Positions 17,292 through 25,856 of a stretch of DNA of 56,370 nucleotides are shown here, in pieces. The position numbers were made by a program, and so were the translations under genes. Source of the DNA: an uncultured Collinsella sp. (GTDB taxonomy: Bacteria > Actinomycetota > Coriobacteriia > Coriobacteriales > Coriobacteriaceae); contig CAAEEB010000075.1 in assembly GCA_900754745.1 (NCBI GenBank), positions 1-56,370 on the forward strand, in the 5' to 3' direction. Below the pieces are notes generated by a model. It searched no databases and was not told the origin of the DNA. It was given only the letters and a program-made list of their open reading frames with translations. Every line of letters starts with the position of its first letter. Within the stretch, counting starts at the first letter, position 1.

Positions 17292-18851
17292 TTACTCGGC
17301 GGGCGTCACGCTGCCGTCCTGGAAGCCAACGTTGTTGTGAGCGAAGCAATCCTCATACTTGAAGCCGGAGAGCTCCTCGCAGAGCGCCTTGACCTCGGGC
17401 TGGACGTCGGCCATCTTGCCGCCCTCCTTGACGCGCTTGATCTCGTCGCAGAGGATGTCGCACTGCTCCTTGTCGATCTTGATGCCGCGGGCAAGGACAG
17501 CTGCGAGCAGGAAGAAGCCGGCGCAGCCGATGAGCATGTAGCCGCAGATGTACAGAGGCACGGTAGCGGGCTGGGTCACGGCGTCGCTGTTGCCGGCAGT
17601 CTGAATGAAGCCGGAGGCAGCCAGGACGATAGCCCATGCATTGACGGCGACAGCCTGGGCGATCTGCTGGCAGAGCTGCTGAGCGGAGCTGTAGATGCCC
17701 TCGCGACGACGCAGGGTGATGAGCTCATCGACATCGGGGATGTAGTTGAGCAGGACGTCGGGCAGATACTGGAAACCAACGTAGAAGAACTTCCAGATGG
17801 CGAAGATGATGGGGTAGGCGATCATGGCGATGGCGACCGTGGAGGTGCCGTTGATCTGACCAAAGGCGAAGTAGTTGTACGCGATGATGCACGCAGCGCA
17901 ACCGACGTTGGCCAGGTACCAAGACTTGTGGAAGCCCTTCTTGGCCATGAGGGCGACCCAGACAGCGGTGCAGACGATAGCGACGACCTTGCCGGGCATC
18001 TCCATCACGGACTCGTAGGACTTAGGAATCTGCAGGCAGTAGACGATGAAGAAGGACAGGCAGGCAGACCAGCAGGCAGCAGCGAGCTTCGTGGAGACCT
18101 GTGCGTACAGAACCTTGCGGAAGGACTTGTTGCGGAAGGTGGAAACGACGTCGATGAAGAACTTCTTGATGCCCTCGCCGACGCTCTCGATCTTCTCCTG
18201 AGCGACCTCCTCGGGGGTGTGCTCCCAGGTGGACAGGTAGACGCAGAGTAGCGAGATTGCCATGACCGAAGCGTTGATCGAGGCGATGATGAAGTAGCTG
18301 AACGGGTTGGTCTCGCCGAAGGTGCCAAAGCCAAAGCCGACGAGTGCAGCCATCAGGAAGCCGGCGGCGTTACCAAAGAGGTGCTTGTAGCCGGTGAGGT
18401 ACGTACGCTCCTTGAAGTCGTCGGTCATCTCGATGGTCAGCGGCGACAGGTTGGCGGTGCAGAACGTGTACGCGACGTTGTAGATCAGGTACAGCGCGAA
18501 GTAGTACGGGAAGCCAAACGGCGTGGCGACGAAGATGAGCGGCTCGGCAATCATCATCGGGATAGCCAGCAGAATCCAGAAACGGCGACGACCGAAGATG
18601 CGGCCGACCTTGGTAGCGTAAAAGTTATCGGCCACAAAGCCCATGAGCGGGCACAGAATGGCGTTGAGATAGATGGCGAACGAGCTGATCAACGCAGCCT
18701 CGCCTGCGGACAGACCGCACTCCGTGGACAGGAACAGCACCATGTAGCTGTGCGTAAAGGTCAGGGCACCAGAGTTGAGCATGCCGCCCATACCAAAGCC
18801 CAAGCGCGTCCAGAATGTGATCTTGCGCTTTTTACCGATCTTGTTAGTCAT
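17292..18851 (-). CDS. GPH-family glycoside/uronide:cation symporter (MelB-like)
   Basis: About 519 residues with twelve predicted membrane helices. Family features include TRLGFGMGGMLNSGALTF at the start, PLMGFVADNF, RIFGRRRFWILLAIP after helix 3, and LPDVLLNYIPDVDELITLRRREGIYSSAQQ between later helices. A cytoplasmic C-terminal tail of about 60 residues is longer than in many relatives. GPH proteins import glycosides, pentosides or hexuronides with Na+ or H+. Position between uxaA and GH28 and its shared operator type suggest galacturonides as substrate. The ATG at 18851 follows AGAGGGAG; an in-frame start 23 codons upstream would run into the promoter. Confidence 0.9.
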   Translation of the reverse strand: MTNKIGKKRKITFWTRLGFGMGGMLNSGALTFTHSYMVLFLSTECGLSAGEAALISSFAIYLNAILCPLMGFVADNFYATKVGRIFGRRRFWILLAIPMMIAEPLIFVATPFGFPYYFALYLIYNVAYTFCTANLSPLTIEMTDDFKERTYLTGYKHLFGNAAGFLMAALVGFGFGTFGETNPFSYFIIASINASVMAISLLCVYLSTWEHTPEEVAQEKIESVGEGIKKFFIDVVSTFRNKSFRKVLYAQVSTKLAAACWSACLSFFIVYCLQIPKSYESVMEMPGKVVAIVCTAVWVALMAKKGFHKSWYLANVGCAACIIAYNYFAFGQINGTSTVAIAMIAYPIIFAIWKFFYVGFQYLPDVLLNYIPDVDELITLRRREGIYSSAQQLCQQIAQAVAVNAWAIVLAASGFIQTAGNSDAVTQPATVPLYICGYMLIGCAGFFLLAAVLARGIKIDKEQCDILCDEIKRVKEGGKMADVQPEVKALCEELSGFKYEDCFAHNNVGFQDGSVTPAE

Positions 18852-18927
18852 CGAGCTCCCTCTCTTTTCTCGATTGTCTTGGAACAAGACATTGGAGTCC
18901 ATACCGACGTCTGTCTGCATGCCGTTC

Positions 18928-18985
18928 AGGGTGAACGTTTAGCTAGATTATGCGCGATTGCTTATAATAGGTGAACGTTCACTTG
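18928..18985 (-). promoter_or_regulatory. GPH symporter promoter with paired uronate-type LacI operators
   Basis: AGGTGAACGTTCACTT at 18969-18984 and GTGAACGTTT at 18931-18940 have centres 40 bp apart. On the minus strand TTCACC (18970-18975) inside the first site is a -35 candidate and CATAAT (18947-18952) a -10, with a 17-bp spacer. The second site would cover the start of transcription. A third copy lies 120 bp upstream at 19088-19104. Two extra half-sites containing TTGAACGG lie between about 18994 and 19022. Confidence 0.72.
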
Positions 18986-19087
18986 TATATTATCCTTGAA
19001 CGGTCGTTTTTTGCCGTTGAACGGGCCTGAAAATGAAAAAATCCCTGCATTTTTGATTATCAAGTCGATTCAGCACCACGCAACAAC

Positions 19088-19104
19088 TAGGTGAACGTTC
19101 ATTG
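19088..19104 (-). promoter_or_regulatory. Upstream third copy of the uronate-type LacI operator
   Basis: TAGGTGAACGTTCATTG, one of six close copies in the window. It lies about 120 bp upstream of the promoter-proximal site of the symporter, far enough to act as an auxiliary looping site. It also lies downstream of the uxaA terminator. A small GGTGCC-GGGCACC palindrome follows at about 19121-19135. Nothing else is seen in 18986-19170. Confidence 0.6.
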
Positions 19105-19170
19105 TTCTCTGGAGATGAGGGAGGTGCCGGGCACCCTTCCCCAAAAAAGCCGTGCACGACAACGCAACGA

Positions 19171-19213
19171 GAAACGAAAAACGACCCCGCCGAGATTGTC
19201 CTCGGCGGGGTCG
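19171..19213 (-). terminator. Rho-independent terminator of the uxaCBA operon
   Basis: A perfect 13-bp stem CGACCCCGCCGAG / CTCGGCGGGGTCG (19182-19213) is followed on the minus strand by TTTTTCGTTTC. It sits about 50 nt past the uxaA stop. Confidence 0.9.
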
Positions 19214-19261
19214 CCCAGTCTTTGCAGCAGCTTATTCAATCACGCGCTCAACGTGTCATCG

Positions 19262-20746
19262 CTACAGGCAGACGCCGTCCTTCCAGATGCTGATCTCGTG
19301 ACAGCCGCGACGCTCGGCGCTGGTAAGCTTGCCGCTCGCCGTGTCCAGCACCAGCTGATACAGATCGCCGGCAGCCTCATCGAGCGTACGCTCGCCCGTA
19401 GCCACCACACCGGCGTTAAAGTCCATCCAGTTGGCCTTGTGGTCGCACAGGCGCTGGTTGGTGAACACCTTGAGCGTAGGCGCCGGCGCACCAAACGGCG
19501 TGCCGCGGCCGGTCGAGAACAGGATCACGTGGCAGCCGGCAGCCGTCAGGGCCGTGGTGGATACCATGTCGTTGCCCGGACCGCACAGCATGTTCAGACC
19601 ATGCTTGGTAGCCTGACCGGCGTACGGCAGCACGTCGACGATGGGGGCAGATCCGCCCTTTTGCACGCAGCCGCAGCTCTTGTCCTCGAGCGTGGTGATG
19701 CCGCCATCCTTGTTGCCGGGGCTCGGGTTCTCATAGACGACCTCGCCGTGGCTAATGAAGTAGTCCTTGAAGCCGTTGAGCATGTCGGAGGCGGCGTCAA
19801 AGACGTCCTGGCTCTCGCAACGATCGAGCAGAATGCTCTCCGCGCCAAACATCTCGGGCACCTCGGTGAGCACCGACGTGCCACCGCGGGCTACGACCAT
19901 ATCGCTCACGCGACCGATCGTGGGGTTGGCGGTAATGCCCGAAAGACCGTCAGAGCCACCGCACTTAAGGCCAATGACCAGTTCGGAGGCGGGAATGGGC
20001 TCACGCTTGGCCCGCTTGGCCAGGTCGGCCAGCTCGGACAGGATCTTGTGGCCCTCGACCTGCTCGTCGGCTACATCCTGGCAGGTGAGGAAGCGAACGC
20101 GCTCGTGATCGAAGTCACCGAGCTCGTCGAGCACCTGCTGGTGCGTGCAGTTTTCACAACCGAGCGATAGGAACAGCACACCCGCAGCGTTTGCGTGACG
20201 CGAAAGCGCCACCAGCAGACGGCGTGTCTGGGCGTGGTCGGCGCCGGTCTGGGAACAGCCAAAGGGATGCGGGAAGTAGTAAACGCCCTCCAGCGAACCC
20301 TCGACCAGATCCTGAGCCTGCTCGCACATGGCGCGCGCGACCTCGTTGACGCAGCCGACCGTGGGGATAATCCACAGCTCGTTGCGCGTGGCGGCGCGAC
20401 CGTCGGCGCGACGGAAGCCCATAAAGGTCTCGGGCTCAACCGGCTCAACAACCGGATGCGTCGGGTTGTAAGCGTACTCGACCTCGCCCGAAAGGTTGGT
20501 CTTGACGTTATGCGTATGAAGCCACTGACCGGGCTGGATGTCGCCCGTCACGTGGCCGATAGGAAGACCGTACTTGACGACGTCCTCCCCCGCCGCAATG
20601 GCACGCACGGCCATCTTGTGGCCCTGCGGAATATCCTCCGCGGCAACGACCTCGCCCACCCCGGGAACCGCGACGGCGGCGCCCTTGGCAAGCGGCGACA
20701 GCGCGACGATCACGTTATCGGCCGGATTGATCTGGATAGTGTTCAT
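19262..20746 (-). CDS. uxaA: Altronate dehydratase
   Basis: About 494 residues, the UxaA length. The N-terminal SAF-type domain (about 1-95, with GHKMAVRAIAAGEDVVKYG and GQWLHTHNVKTNL) is followed by the main domain: WIIPTVGCVN, FPHPFGCSQ, LSLGCENCTHQQ, IGLKCGGSDGLSGITANP and CGPGNDMVSTTALTAAG. The conserved cysteines match the Fe2+-dependent altronate/galactarate dehydratase family. It dehydrates D-altronate to 2-keto-3-deoxy-D-gluconate, step three of galacturonate breakdown. It follows uxaB by 75 nt. KDG kinase and aldolase are not in the window. Confidence 0.95.
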   Translation of the reverse strand: MNTIQINPADNVIVALSPLAKGAAVAVPGVGEVVAAEDIPQGHKMAVRAIAAGEDVVKYGLPIGHVTGDIQPGQWLHTHNVKTNLSGEVEYAYNPTHPVVEPVEPETFMGFRRADGRAATRNELWIIPTVGCVNEVARAMCEQAQDLVEGSLEGVYYFPHPFGCSQTGADHAQTRRLLVALSRHANAAGVLFLSLGCENCTHQQVLDELGDFDHERVRFLTCQDVADEQVEGHKILSELADLAKRAKREPIPASELVIGLKCGGSDGLSGITANPTIGRVSDMVVARGGTSVLTEVPEMFGAESILLDRCESQDVFDAASDMLNGFKDYFISHGEVVYENPSPGNKDGGITTLEDKSCGCVQKGGSAPIVDVLPYAGQATKHGLNMLCGPGNDMVSTTALTAAGCHVILFSTGRGTPFGAPAPTLKVFTNQRLCDHKANWMDFNAGVVATGERTLDEAAGDLYQLVLDTASGKLTSAERRGCHEISIWKDGVCL

Positions 20747-20821
20747 TACAAATGGTCCTAACCCTACAGGTTGAGCAGAAGTCGAGGCGCGGGCAAGCCG
20801 TCTGGCGCCTGCACCGGGAAT

Positions 20822-22336
20822 TTACGCCCGAGCGTTGGCGAAGGCCTGCTTGGCGCCCTCGACACGCACGACGGTGAGCGCGTTGACGACAAACTCCTCG
20901 AGACCGGTGATCTGTGTAAGGTCCTCGCCCCACATTTGCTCATTGGTGAGCACGTCGTGCACCAGCTCGGCATCGTCTGCACCGGCGTGGGCGGCGTAGA
21001 AATCGAGCACGAAGGCATCGTCCTGAGCGGTGTACTCGGTGCCGTCGGCACGGCGCAGGTGCAGGCCATCGCCCTCGCGAGCAACGAGCTCCTGAGTATA
21101 GAAGGCAATGAGCGTAGCGAGGCTCGTCGCCAGGCACTTGGGCAGGTTGCCGGTCTCGGCAACATAGTCCTTGAGCGTGGGCAGGTCGCGAGCACGCCAT
21201 TTGGCGGTGGAGTTGAGGCAAATGGAGAGCAGCGCGTGGTCGATAAACGGGTTGTCGAAGCGGTTCTCGACGGCGGCAGCAAAGGCCTTGCAGTCCTCGA
21301 CGTCCAGGTCGGCGGCAAGCGTCGGGATGACCTCGTCGTAGAGCATGGTGTTCATGAAGCCGCGAACAGTCTCGTCATGCATGCAGTCGCGCACGATATC
21401 AAAGCCGGCAACCCAAGAGCCCGGAACAAAGGCGGTATGGGCACCGTTGAGGATGCGGACTTTGCGCTTCTTGTACGGCGTGACATCGGGGGTAACAAAG
21501 ACGCCCGGCAGGCCGGCCTTTACGAAGGGAAGCTTCTCGGCAAGCGACTCGTCGCCCTGGATACCCCACATCTGGAAGGGCTCGCGCACGGCCAGGAAGG
21601 GATCCTCGTAGCCCAGGCGCTCGGCCACGGCAGCGGCCTCCTTGGGGTCCCGGATGCGGCCGGGGACGATAGTGTCGACGAGCGTGGTGCAGACGGTGCA
21701 GTCGTTGGCCATCCACTGCGCAAACTCGTCCTCCCAGCCCCAGTCGCTCACGTACTGGTTCATGATGCGCAGCAGCTCCTCACCGTTGTGATCGATGAGC
21801 TCGCAGGCGAGCACGATAACGCCCGGCTTGCCGGCGGCCCAGCGGGCGTGAAGGACCTGGGCAAGCTTGGCAGGGAAGCTCGCGGGCGGCATGTCGTCGG
21901 CCTTGCAGGACGGGTCGTAGGCGATACCGGCCTCGGTGGTGTTGGAGACGATGATCTCCAGGCTGTCGGAGACGGCGACCTCCATCATGGCGCGATAGTC
22001 GTCCTCGCGATACGGGTTGAGGCAGCGGCTGCAGGCGCTGATCACGCGGGACTCGTCAACCGTATTGCCGTTCTCCTTGCCGCGCACCAGCACGGTGTAC
22101 AGGTCGTCCTGAGCATTGATGCCATCGGCAAAGCCAAAGGCGCCGCTGATGGGCTGCACCATGACAACCTTGCCGTTCCAGCCGGTGGCCTCGTTGCCCA
22201 TGTCAAAGAAACGGTCGACGAAGGCGCGCAGGAAATTGCCCTCGCCAAACTGTAGAACCTTCTCGGGAGCGTCCTTGGGCAGCAGATAGCCCTTGTAACC
22301 GATCTTCTCGAGCGCATCGTAGCTGATGTTCTCCAT
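20822..22336 (-). CDS. uxaB: Tagaturonate reductase (altronate oxidoreductase)
   Basis: About 504 residues of the mannitol dehydrogenase superfamily. Visible signatures are LQFGEGNFLRAFVDRFFD near the N-terminus (nucleotide-binding), IVSNTTEAGIAYDP, VIVLACELIDHNGEELLRI, VPGRIRDP, and KVRILNGAHTAFVPGSWVAGFD, typical of UxaB. It reduces D-tagaturonate to D-altronate with NADH. AAGGAGAGAC precedes the ATG. It lies between uxaC and uxaA in one transcript, after a weak attenuator-like hairpin. Confidence 0.95.
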   Translation of the reverse strand: MENISYDALEKIGYKGYLLPKDAPEKVLQFGEGNFLRAFVDRFFDMGNEATGWNGKVVMVQPISGAFGFADGINAQDDLYTVLVRGKENGNTVDESRVISACSRCLNPYREDDYRAMMEVAVSDSLEIIVSNTTEAGIAYDPSCKADDMPPASFPAKLAQVLHARWAAGKPGVIVLACELIDHNGEELLRIMNQYVSDWGWEDEFAQWMANDCTVCTTLVDTIVPGRIRDPKEAAAVAERLGYEDPFLAVREPFQMWGIQGDESLAEKLPFVKAGLPGVFVTPDVTPYKKRKVRILNGAHTAFVPGSWVAGFDIVRDCMHDETVRGFMNTMLYDEVIPTLAADLDVEDCKAFAAAVENRFDNPFIDHALLSICLNSTAKWRARDLPTLKDYVAETGNLPKCLATSLATLIAFYTQELVAREGDGLHLRRADGTEYTAQDDAFVLDFYAAHAGADDAELVHDVLTNEQMWGEDLTQITGLEEFVVNALTVVRVEGAKQAFANARA

Positions 22337-22370
22337 CTGTGTCTCTCCTTAGATAGCTGTTAGCGTGCAG

Positions 22371-22407
22371 GCAAAACTGGGGCGCCGTGTGTGGCAACGG
22401 CGCTCCC
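22371..22407 (-). terminator. Attenuator-like hairpin between uxaC and uxaB
   Basis: On the minus strand GGAGCGCCGT pairs with ACGGCGCCCC (9 of 10), followed by AGTTTTGCC. The short T-run suggests partial termination that lowers uxaBA relative to uxaC. Intergenic hairpins with that effect are common in operons; no data here prove it. Confidence 0.5.
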
Positions 22408-22432
22408 GTGTTCGATGTGATTCGATACAGGC

Positions 22433-23860
22433 TTATGCCTCGACGGTATCCAGATCAAAGCCAAAGTAGCGGACCGCGTTGTTGTAGCTGATGTCGCGCA
22501 CGATGGTGCCCAGCAGCTCCATGTCGGCCGGATACTTGCCCTGCTCAACCCACTCGCCGATCACGCTGCACAGCACGCGACGGAAGTACTCGTGACGCGG
22601 GTAGGACAGGAAGGAGCGGGAGTCGGTAAGCATGCCCACAAAGTTGCCCAGCACGCCCTCGTTTGCCAGGGCCGTGAGCTGCTCGCGCATACCGACCTCG
22701 TTGTCGTTGAACCACCAGGCAGAACCGTTCTGGATCTTACCGGCGGTCGGAGCCTCCTGGAAGCAGCCCATCACGGTATCGATCATGGTGTTATCGATGG
22801 GGTTCAGGCTGTACAAGATGGTCTTGGGCAAGCCGCAGGTCTCCTGAATGGAGTTGAGGAAATCGGCAAGCTGGTCGGACGGCGTGTAGTTGGAGATGCA
22901 ATCGTAGCCGGTATCGGGGCCGAGCTTGGCAAACATGGCGCGGTTGTTGTCGCGCTTGCAGCCAAAGTGCAGCTGCATGGCCCAGCCCAGACGGACATAC
23001 TCGCCGGCAACGAACTGCATAAAGGCAGTCTTGTACTTGAGGATCTCTTCCTCGGTAAGCGGCTCAGCAGCCAGACCCTTGGCAAAGATGGCCTCGATCT
23101 CATCGGTGGTAGCCGGGACGTACATAACGTAATCGAGTGCGTGGTCGGAGGCGCGGCAGCCCAGCTCGTGAGCAACGTCGTAGCGCTTGGAGATGGCAGA
23201 CTTCATGCCCTCGAAGTCGCTGACCTCAACGCCGGCAACCTCGGAGAGGTGCTTGCAGTAGTCGGCAAACTCCTGACCGCGCTCGATACGCAGAGCGGCG
23301 TCGGGACGCATGGCGGGAACGACCTGAACGTCAAAACTGTCATCGGCAGCAATCTTCTTGTGCCACTCAAAGCTGTCGGCGGGGTCGTCGGTAGTGCAGA
23401 TCATGCGGACGTTGGACTGCTTGATTAGGTTGCGGCAGGTAAAGCTGGCCTCGGCGAGCTTGGCGTTGGCAAGGTCCCAGACCTCCTGGGCGGTCTTGCC
23501 GTTGAGGACGCCCTCGTAGCCAAAGTAGCGCTTAAGCTCCAGGTGGCTCCACTCAAAGACGGGGTTGCCAACGCAGCGACCCAGGGTCTCGGCCCACTTT
23601 TGGAACTTCTCACGAGCAGGGGCATCGCCAGTGATAAAACGCTCGTCGACGCCGTTGGCGCGCATCAGGCGCCACTTGTAGTGGTCGCCGCCCAGCCAAA
23701 CCTCGGTGATGTTCTCGAAACGCTTGTCCTCCCAGATCTCCTTGGGCGAAATGTGGCAGTGGTAGTCGACGATGGGCATGCCCTTGGCAAAGTTGTGGAA
23801 CAGCTCCTCGCCGGTCTTGGTGCTCAGCAGGAAATCCTGATCGTCCATAAAGTTTTTCAT
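22433..23860 (-). CDS. uxaC: Glucuronate/galacturonate isomerase
   Basis: About 475 residues (E. coli 470). Family motifs: IVDYHCHISPKEIWED with metal-type His34/His36, EVWLGGDHYKWRLMRANGV, GRCVGNPVFEWSHLELKRYFG, ICTTDDPADSFEWH, and MLTDSRSFLSYPRHEYFRRVLC. It converts D-galacturonate to D-tagaturonate (and glucuronate to fructuronate), the first step of the route completed by UxaB and UxaA. The ATG at 23860 has AAAGGGGC 7 nt upstream; 48 more in-frame codons upstream contain the operators and are not coding. It is the first gene of uxaCBA. Confidence 0.96.
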   Translation of the reverse strand: MKNFMDDQDFLLSTKTGEELFHNFAKGMPIVDYHCHISPKEIWEDKRFENITEVWLGGDHYKWRLMRANGVDERFITGDAPAREKFQKWAETLGRCVGNPVFEWSHLELKRYFGYEGVLNGKTAQEVWDLANAKLAEASFTCRNLIKQSNVRMICTTDDPADSFEWHKKIAADDSFDVQVVPAMRPDAALRIERGQEFADYCKHLSEVAGVEVSDFEGMKSAISKRYDVAHELGCRASDHALDYVMYVPATTDEIEAIFAKGLAAEPLTEEEILKYKTAFMQFVAGEYVRLGWAMQLHFGCKRDNNRAMFAKLGPDTGYDCISNYTPSDQLADFLNSIQETCGLPKTILYSLNPIDNTMIDTVMGCFQEAPTAGKIQNGSAWWFNDNEVGMREQLTALANEGVLGNFVGMLTDSRSFLSYPRHEYFRRVLCSVIGEWVEQGKYPADMELLGTIVRDISYNNAVRYFGFDLDTVEA

Positions 23861-23911
23861 CAAACAGCCCCTTTGCTGGCAAGGCGGGCGCACGGCGCGC
23901 TCGTTATCCTT

Positions 23912-23966
23912 TAGGTGAACGTTCACTATACTAATCCATTGCAACTCAAAAGGTGAACGTTCACCT
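23912..23966 (-). promoter_or_regulatory. uxaCBA promoter with paired uronate-type LacI operators
   Basis: The perfect palindrome AGGTGAACGTTCACCT at 23951-23966 and the near-perfect AGGTGAACGTTCACTA at 23913-23928 have centres 38 bp apart. On the minus strand TTCACC at 23952-23957 can be the -35 and TAGTAT at 23928-23933 the -10 (18-bp spacer), so one site covers -35 and the other covers the start point. Weaker half-sites (GGGTGAACGG, CCGTTCAACGG) follow at about 23978-24007. The nearby LacI protein (24320-25399) is the likely binder. Confidence 0.75.
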
Positions 23967-24096
23967 AACCACCATGGGGTGAACGGTAGGTTTTGCCCGT
24001 TCAACGGTTGCCGGAGCTGTGACTTGCATGTATTGCGGACCGGTTGGCGTCCCCGAACACCGAACTTGAGCGCTTTTGCTCAGGTGGGTCATGTTC

Positions 24097-24294
24097 CGAC
24101 GTGCATTTTTGGGAGTATTCAGCATCGAAGCGCGCCGCGCGCCGTCCTCGGCGCCCCGTTTGGTGCGCATATTGCGTCCGATCGGCATAAAAAGTGCCGC
24201 CGACGGCGAAATACGCCATCGGCGGCACTTAAAACAGTCGTTCTAGCCTCTTTCGGGACACGCCATTGCTGAATACTCCAAAAAATGCACGTCG
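24097..24294. repeat. 198-bp element bounded by 28-bp inverted repeats
   Basis: The sequence at 24097-24124 (CGACGTGCATTTTTGGGAG...) returns inverted at 24267-24294 with 27 of 28 matches. The arms enclose 142 bp with no gene. That interior includes the lacI terminator hairpin. Some weaker similarity (TCAGGT at equal distance) continues outside both arms. Candidate miniature inverted-repeat element or large structured transcript end. Confidence 0.7.
24187..24234 (-). terminator. Terminator downstream of the uronate lacI gene
   Basis: On the minus strand a 17-bp stem with one mismatch (AAGTGCCGCCGATGGCG / CGCCGTCGGCGGCACTT) is followed by TTTTATGCC. It lies about 90 nt after the regulator's stop codon. 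Confidence 0.8.
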
Positions 24295-24319
24295 CAAGAG
24301 GGGGTACCTGACCAAACAG

Positions 24320-25399
24320 CTAAATACCCGCAAGCTTGCAGTAACGGTCAACGTTACTGGCAAACACCATCTCCACAGCACCCTTCTGCACGGGCTCCGC
24401 CGGAGTTTTACCCCACAGCAAATACTCGCCCAAAGTCTTAGCGCCACGGTAGGCCAGGCTCACCGGGTCTTTATAGACAATATTGGTAAAGATGCCACGG
24501 CGCAAGGCCAAGGCGCTCTCGGGGAACAGGTCGTTGCCGATTACCATGACCTTGCCGGCCTTGCCGCTCGAAACAAGCGCGTTGGCGACTACCTCGGAAC
24601 CAACGGCAAAAACGCTACAGATGAGCTCGGGAGCATCCGGCGCACTCAAGCGTTGCTCAAGCTCGCGCTCGAGCTGTTTGACTTGCGCATGGGCGCCGGC
24701 AAGGTCCTCAACTTGCCATGGAATATCGTGTTCGCGCAGGTAATTGTGAAAGGCGCGGGCGGTCAGATAGTGTGAATCGGTATAGGGGTCGCCCGCCAAC
24801 AGGAGCACGCGGGCGTCAGCCCCAGAAGCGTGAACCAGGTTTGCCGCCTGCTCTGCCATAAGACTGCCCGCCGCGGAATAGTCTGCCAGACTGGCACCCA
24901 GGCGATCGAGGTGCGGTCGGTCGCCATCGACGAGCTCGATCGCCACACCCGCCTCGGCAATCTGCCTCAAAAGCTCGGTCGCACGGTCATCGCTCGGAAC
25001 ATAGGCAAGCAGGCCATCAATCTTCTCGCCTACCTGCAGGCGCTCATCAATCTGCTCGAGCGCATCGGCGTAGCCACCCACGCCAAATTCAACACGCTCA
25101 ACCGTAATGCCCCGGTCGATGACCTCCTGCTCAAAGCGGTTGCAGCCTTCCCACAGGTAACGGAAAAAGTACGCTCCCTCGCGCGATGCGCGGGGCAGGC
25201 AAAACACCAGGTTGATATCCTTGCGGCGCAGGCTCGAGGCACTCGTATTGCGATGGTAACCCATGGCCTCGGCCTTAGCATTCACCTTGGAGCGCACGGA
25301 TTCGCTCACGCCGGCCTTACCCGTCAGGGCCTTATGCACGGTATTGATGGAAACGCCAAGCTCGGCGGCTATGTCCTTCATGGTTACGCGAGCGCTCAT
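24320..25399 (-). CDS. LacI-family regulator of the uronate/pectin locus
   Basis: About 359 residues. The N-terminal helix-turn-helix is MKDIAAELGVSINTVHKALTG with hinge helix NTSASSLRR (about 52-60). The rest is a periplasmic-binding-protein-like ligand domain (about 62-355) with IDGLLAYVPSDD, VLLLAGDPYTDSHYLTARAF, VFAVGSEVVANALVSSG and VMVIGNDLFPESALALRRG. It sits directly upstream of uxaCBA in the same direction. LacI proteins usually bind palindromes centred on CG, which matches GTGAACGTTCAC found six times in this locus, so repression relieved by a galacturonate-pathway metabolite is expected (inference). Start supported by CGGAGT 6 nt before the ATG. No operator was seen at its own promoter. 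Confidence 0.9.
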   Translation of the reverse strand: MSARVTMKDIAAELGVSINTVHKALTGKAGVSESVRSKVNAKAEAMGYHRNTSASSLRRKDINLVFCLPRASREGAYFFRYLWEGCNRFEQEVIDRGITVERVEFGVGGYADALEQIDERLQVGEKIDGLLAYVPSDDRATELLRQIAEAGVAIELVDGDRPHLDRLGASLADYSAAGSLMAEQAANLVHASGADARVLLLAGDPYTDSHYLTARAFHNYLREHDIPWQVEDLAGAHAQVKQLERELEQRLSAPDAPELICSVFAVGSEVVANALVSSGKAGKVMVIGNDLFPESALALRRGIFTNIVYKDPVSLAYRGAKTLGEYLLWGKTPAEPVQKGAVEMVFASNVDRYCKLAGI

Positions 25400-25495
25400 G
25401 GGGATACTCCGTTATAGATAAGTTGCCAATTAACAGTACAGGTAACGATACCCCAAAATCACTCTACAACTCGCCGCGCTCGCCCCCAAATGTGC

Positions 25496-25530
25496 AAAGC
25501 GCCCCGCGAACGGATGCTCGCGAGGCGCTT
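25496..25530 (-). terminator. Terminator of the FeoB-associated gene
   Basis: On the minus strand AGCGCCTCGCGA pairs with TCGCGGGGCGCT across an 8-nt loop, followed by TTGC. The T-run is short. It lies just past the stop at 25544. Confidence 0.65.
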
Positions 25531-25543
25531 GGATGCCTAGACC

Positions 25544-25744
25544 TTATTTAATACCGCGGCCCAGGTCTTCGGCGATTTTGTCCACGCCCTTAAGTGCGGC
25601 GCACGTCTTTTTGTTGGAGCAATGCCCCGTGCAAACGCCACCCTGAGCGCAGTCGGCGCAGGTGCCCTTGCGGTAGATGCGCACGCACACGGCAACAAAC
25701 GTAATACCGATAACAGCCAGTACAACAATATCGATAGGTGCCAT
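25544..25744 (-). CDS. FeoB-associated Cys-rich membrane protein
   Basis: A 66-residue protein: one N-terminal membrane helix (about residues 4-23, IDIVVLAVIGITFVAVCVRI) followed by a short basic and cysteine-rich tail, CADCAQGGVCTGHCSNKKTCAAL, with five cysteines. This is the layout of the small proteins regularly found next to feoB in anaerobes (annotated FeoB-associated Cys-rich). A role in handing Fe2+ to or from FeoB, or in stabilising the transporter, has been suggested for the family but is unproven. AGGAGG lies 7 nt before the ATG. It is 176 nt downstream of feoB, after the feoB terminator. Confidence 0.88.
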   Translation of the reverse strand: MAPIDIVVLAVIGITFVAVCVRIYRKGTCADCAQGGVCTGHCSNKKTCAALKGVDKIAEDLGRGIK

Positions 25745-25856
25745 AGCAAGCCTCCTCTAGTTAACCACCACTTACTTTACCCCATTCTCCACCCACAAAA
25801 AAGGGACGGGCTTATTTTGATCAGTTTTATCTGCGGAAACGCCACATCTCCCCCAC

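Noticed and set aside
24341..24361. CAGTAACG-N5-CGTTACTG palindrome as a further LacI operator
   Set aside because: It lies inside the 3' coding end of the lacI gene and does not match the GTGAAC half-site well; probably chance.
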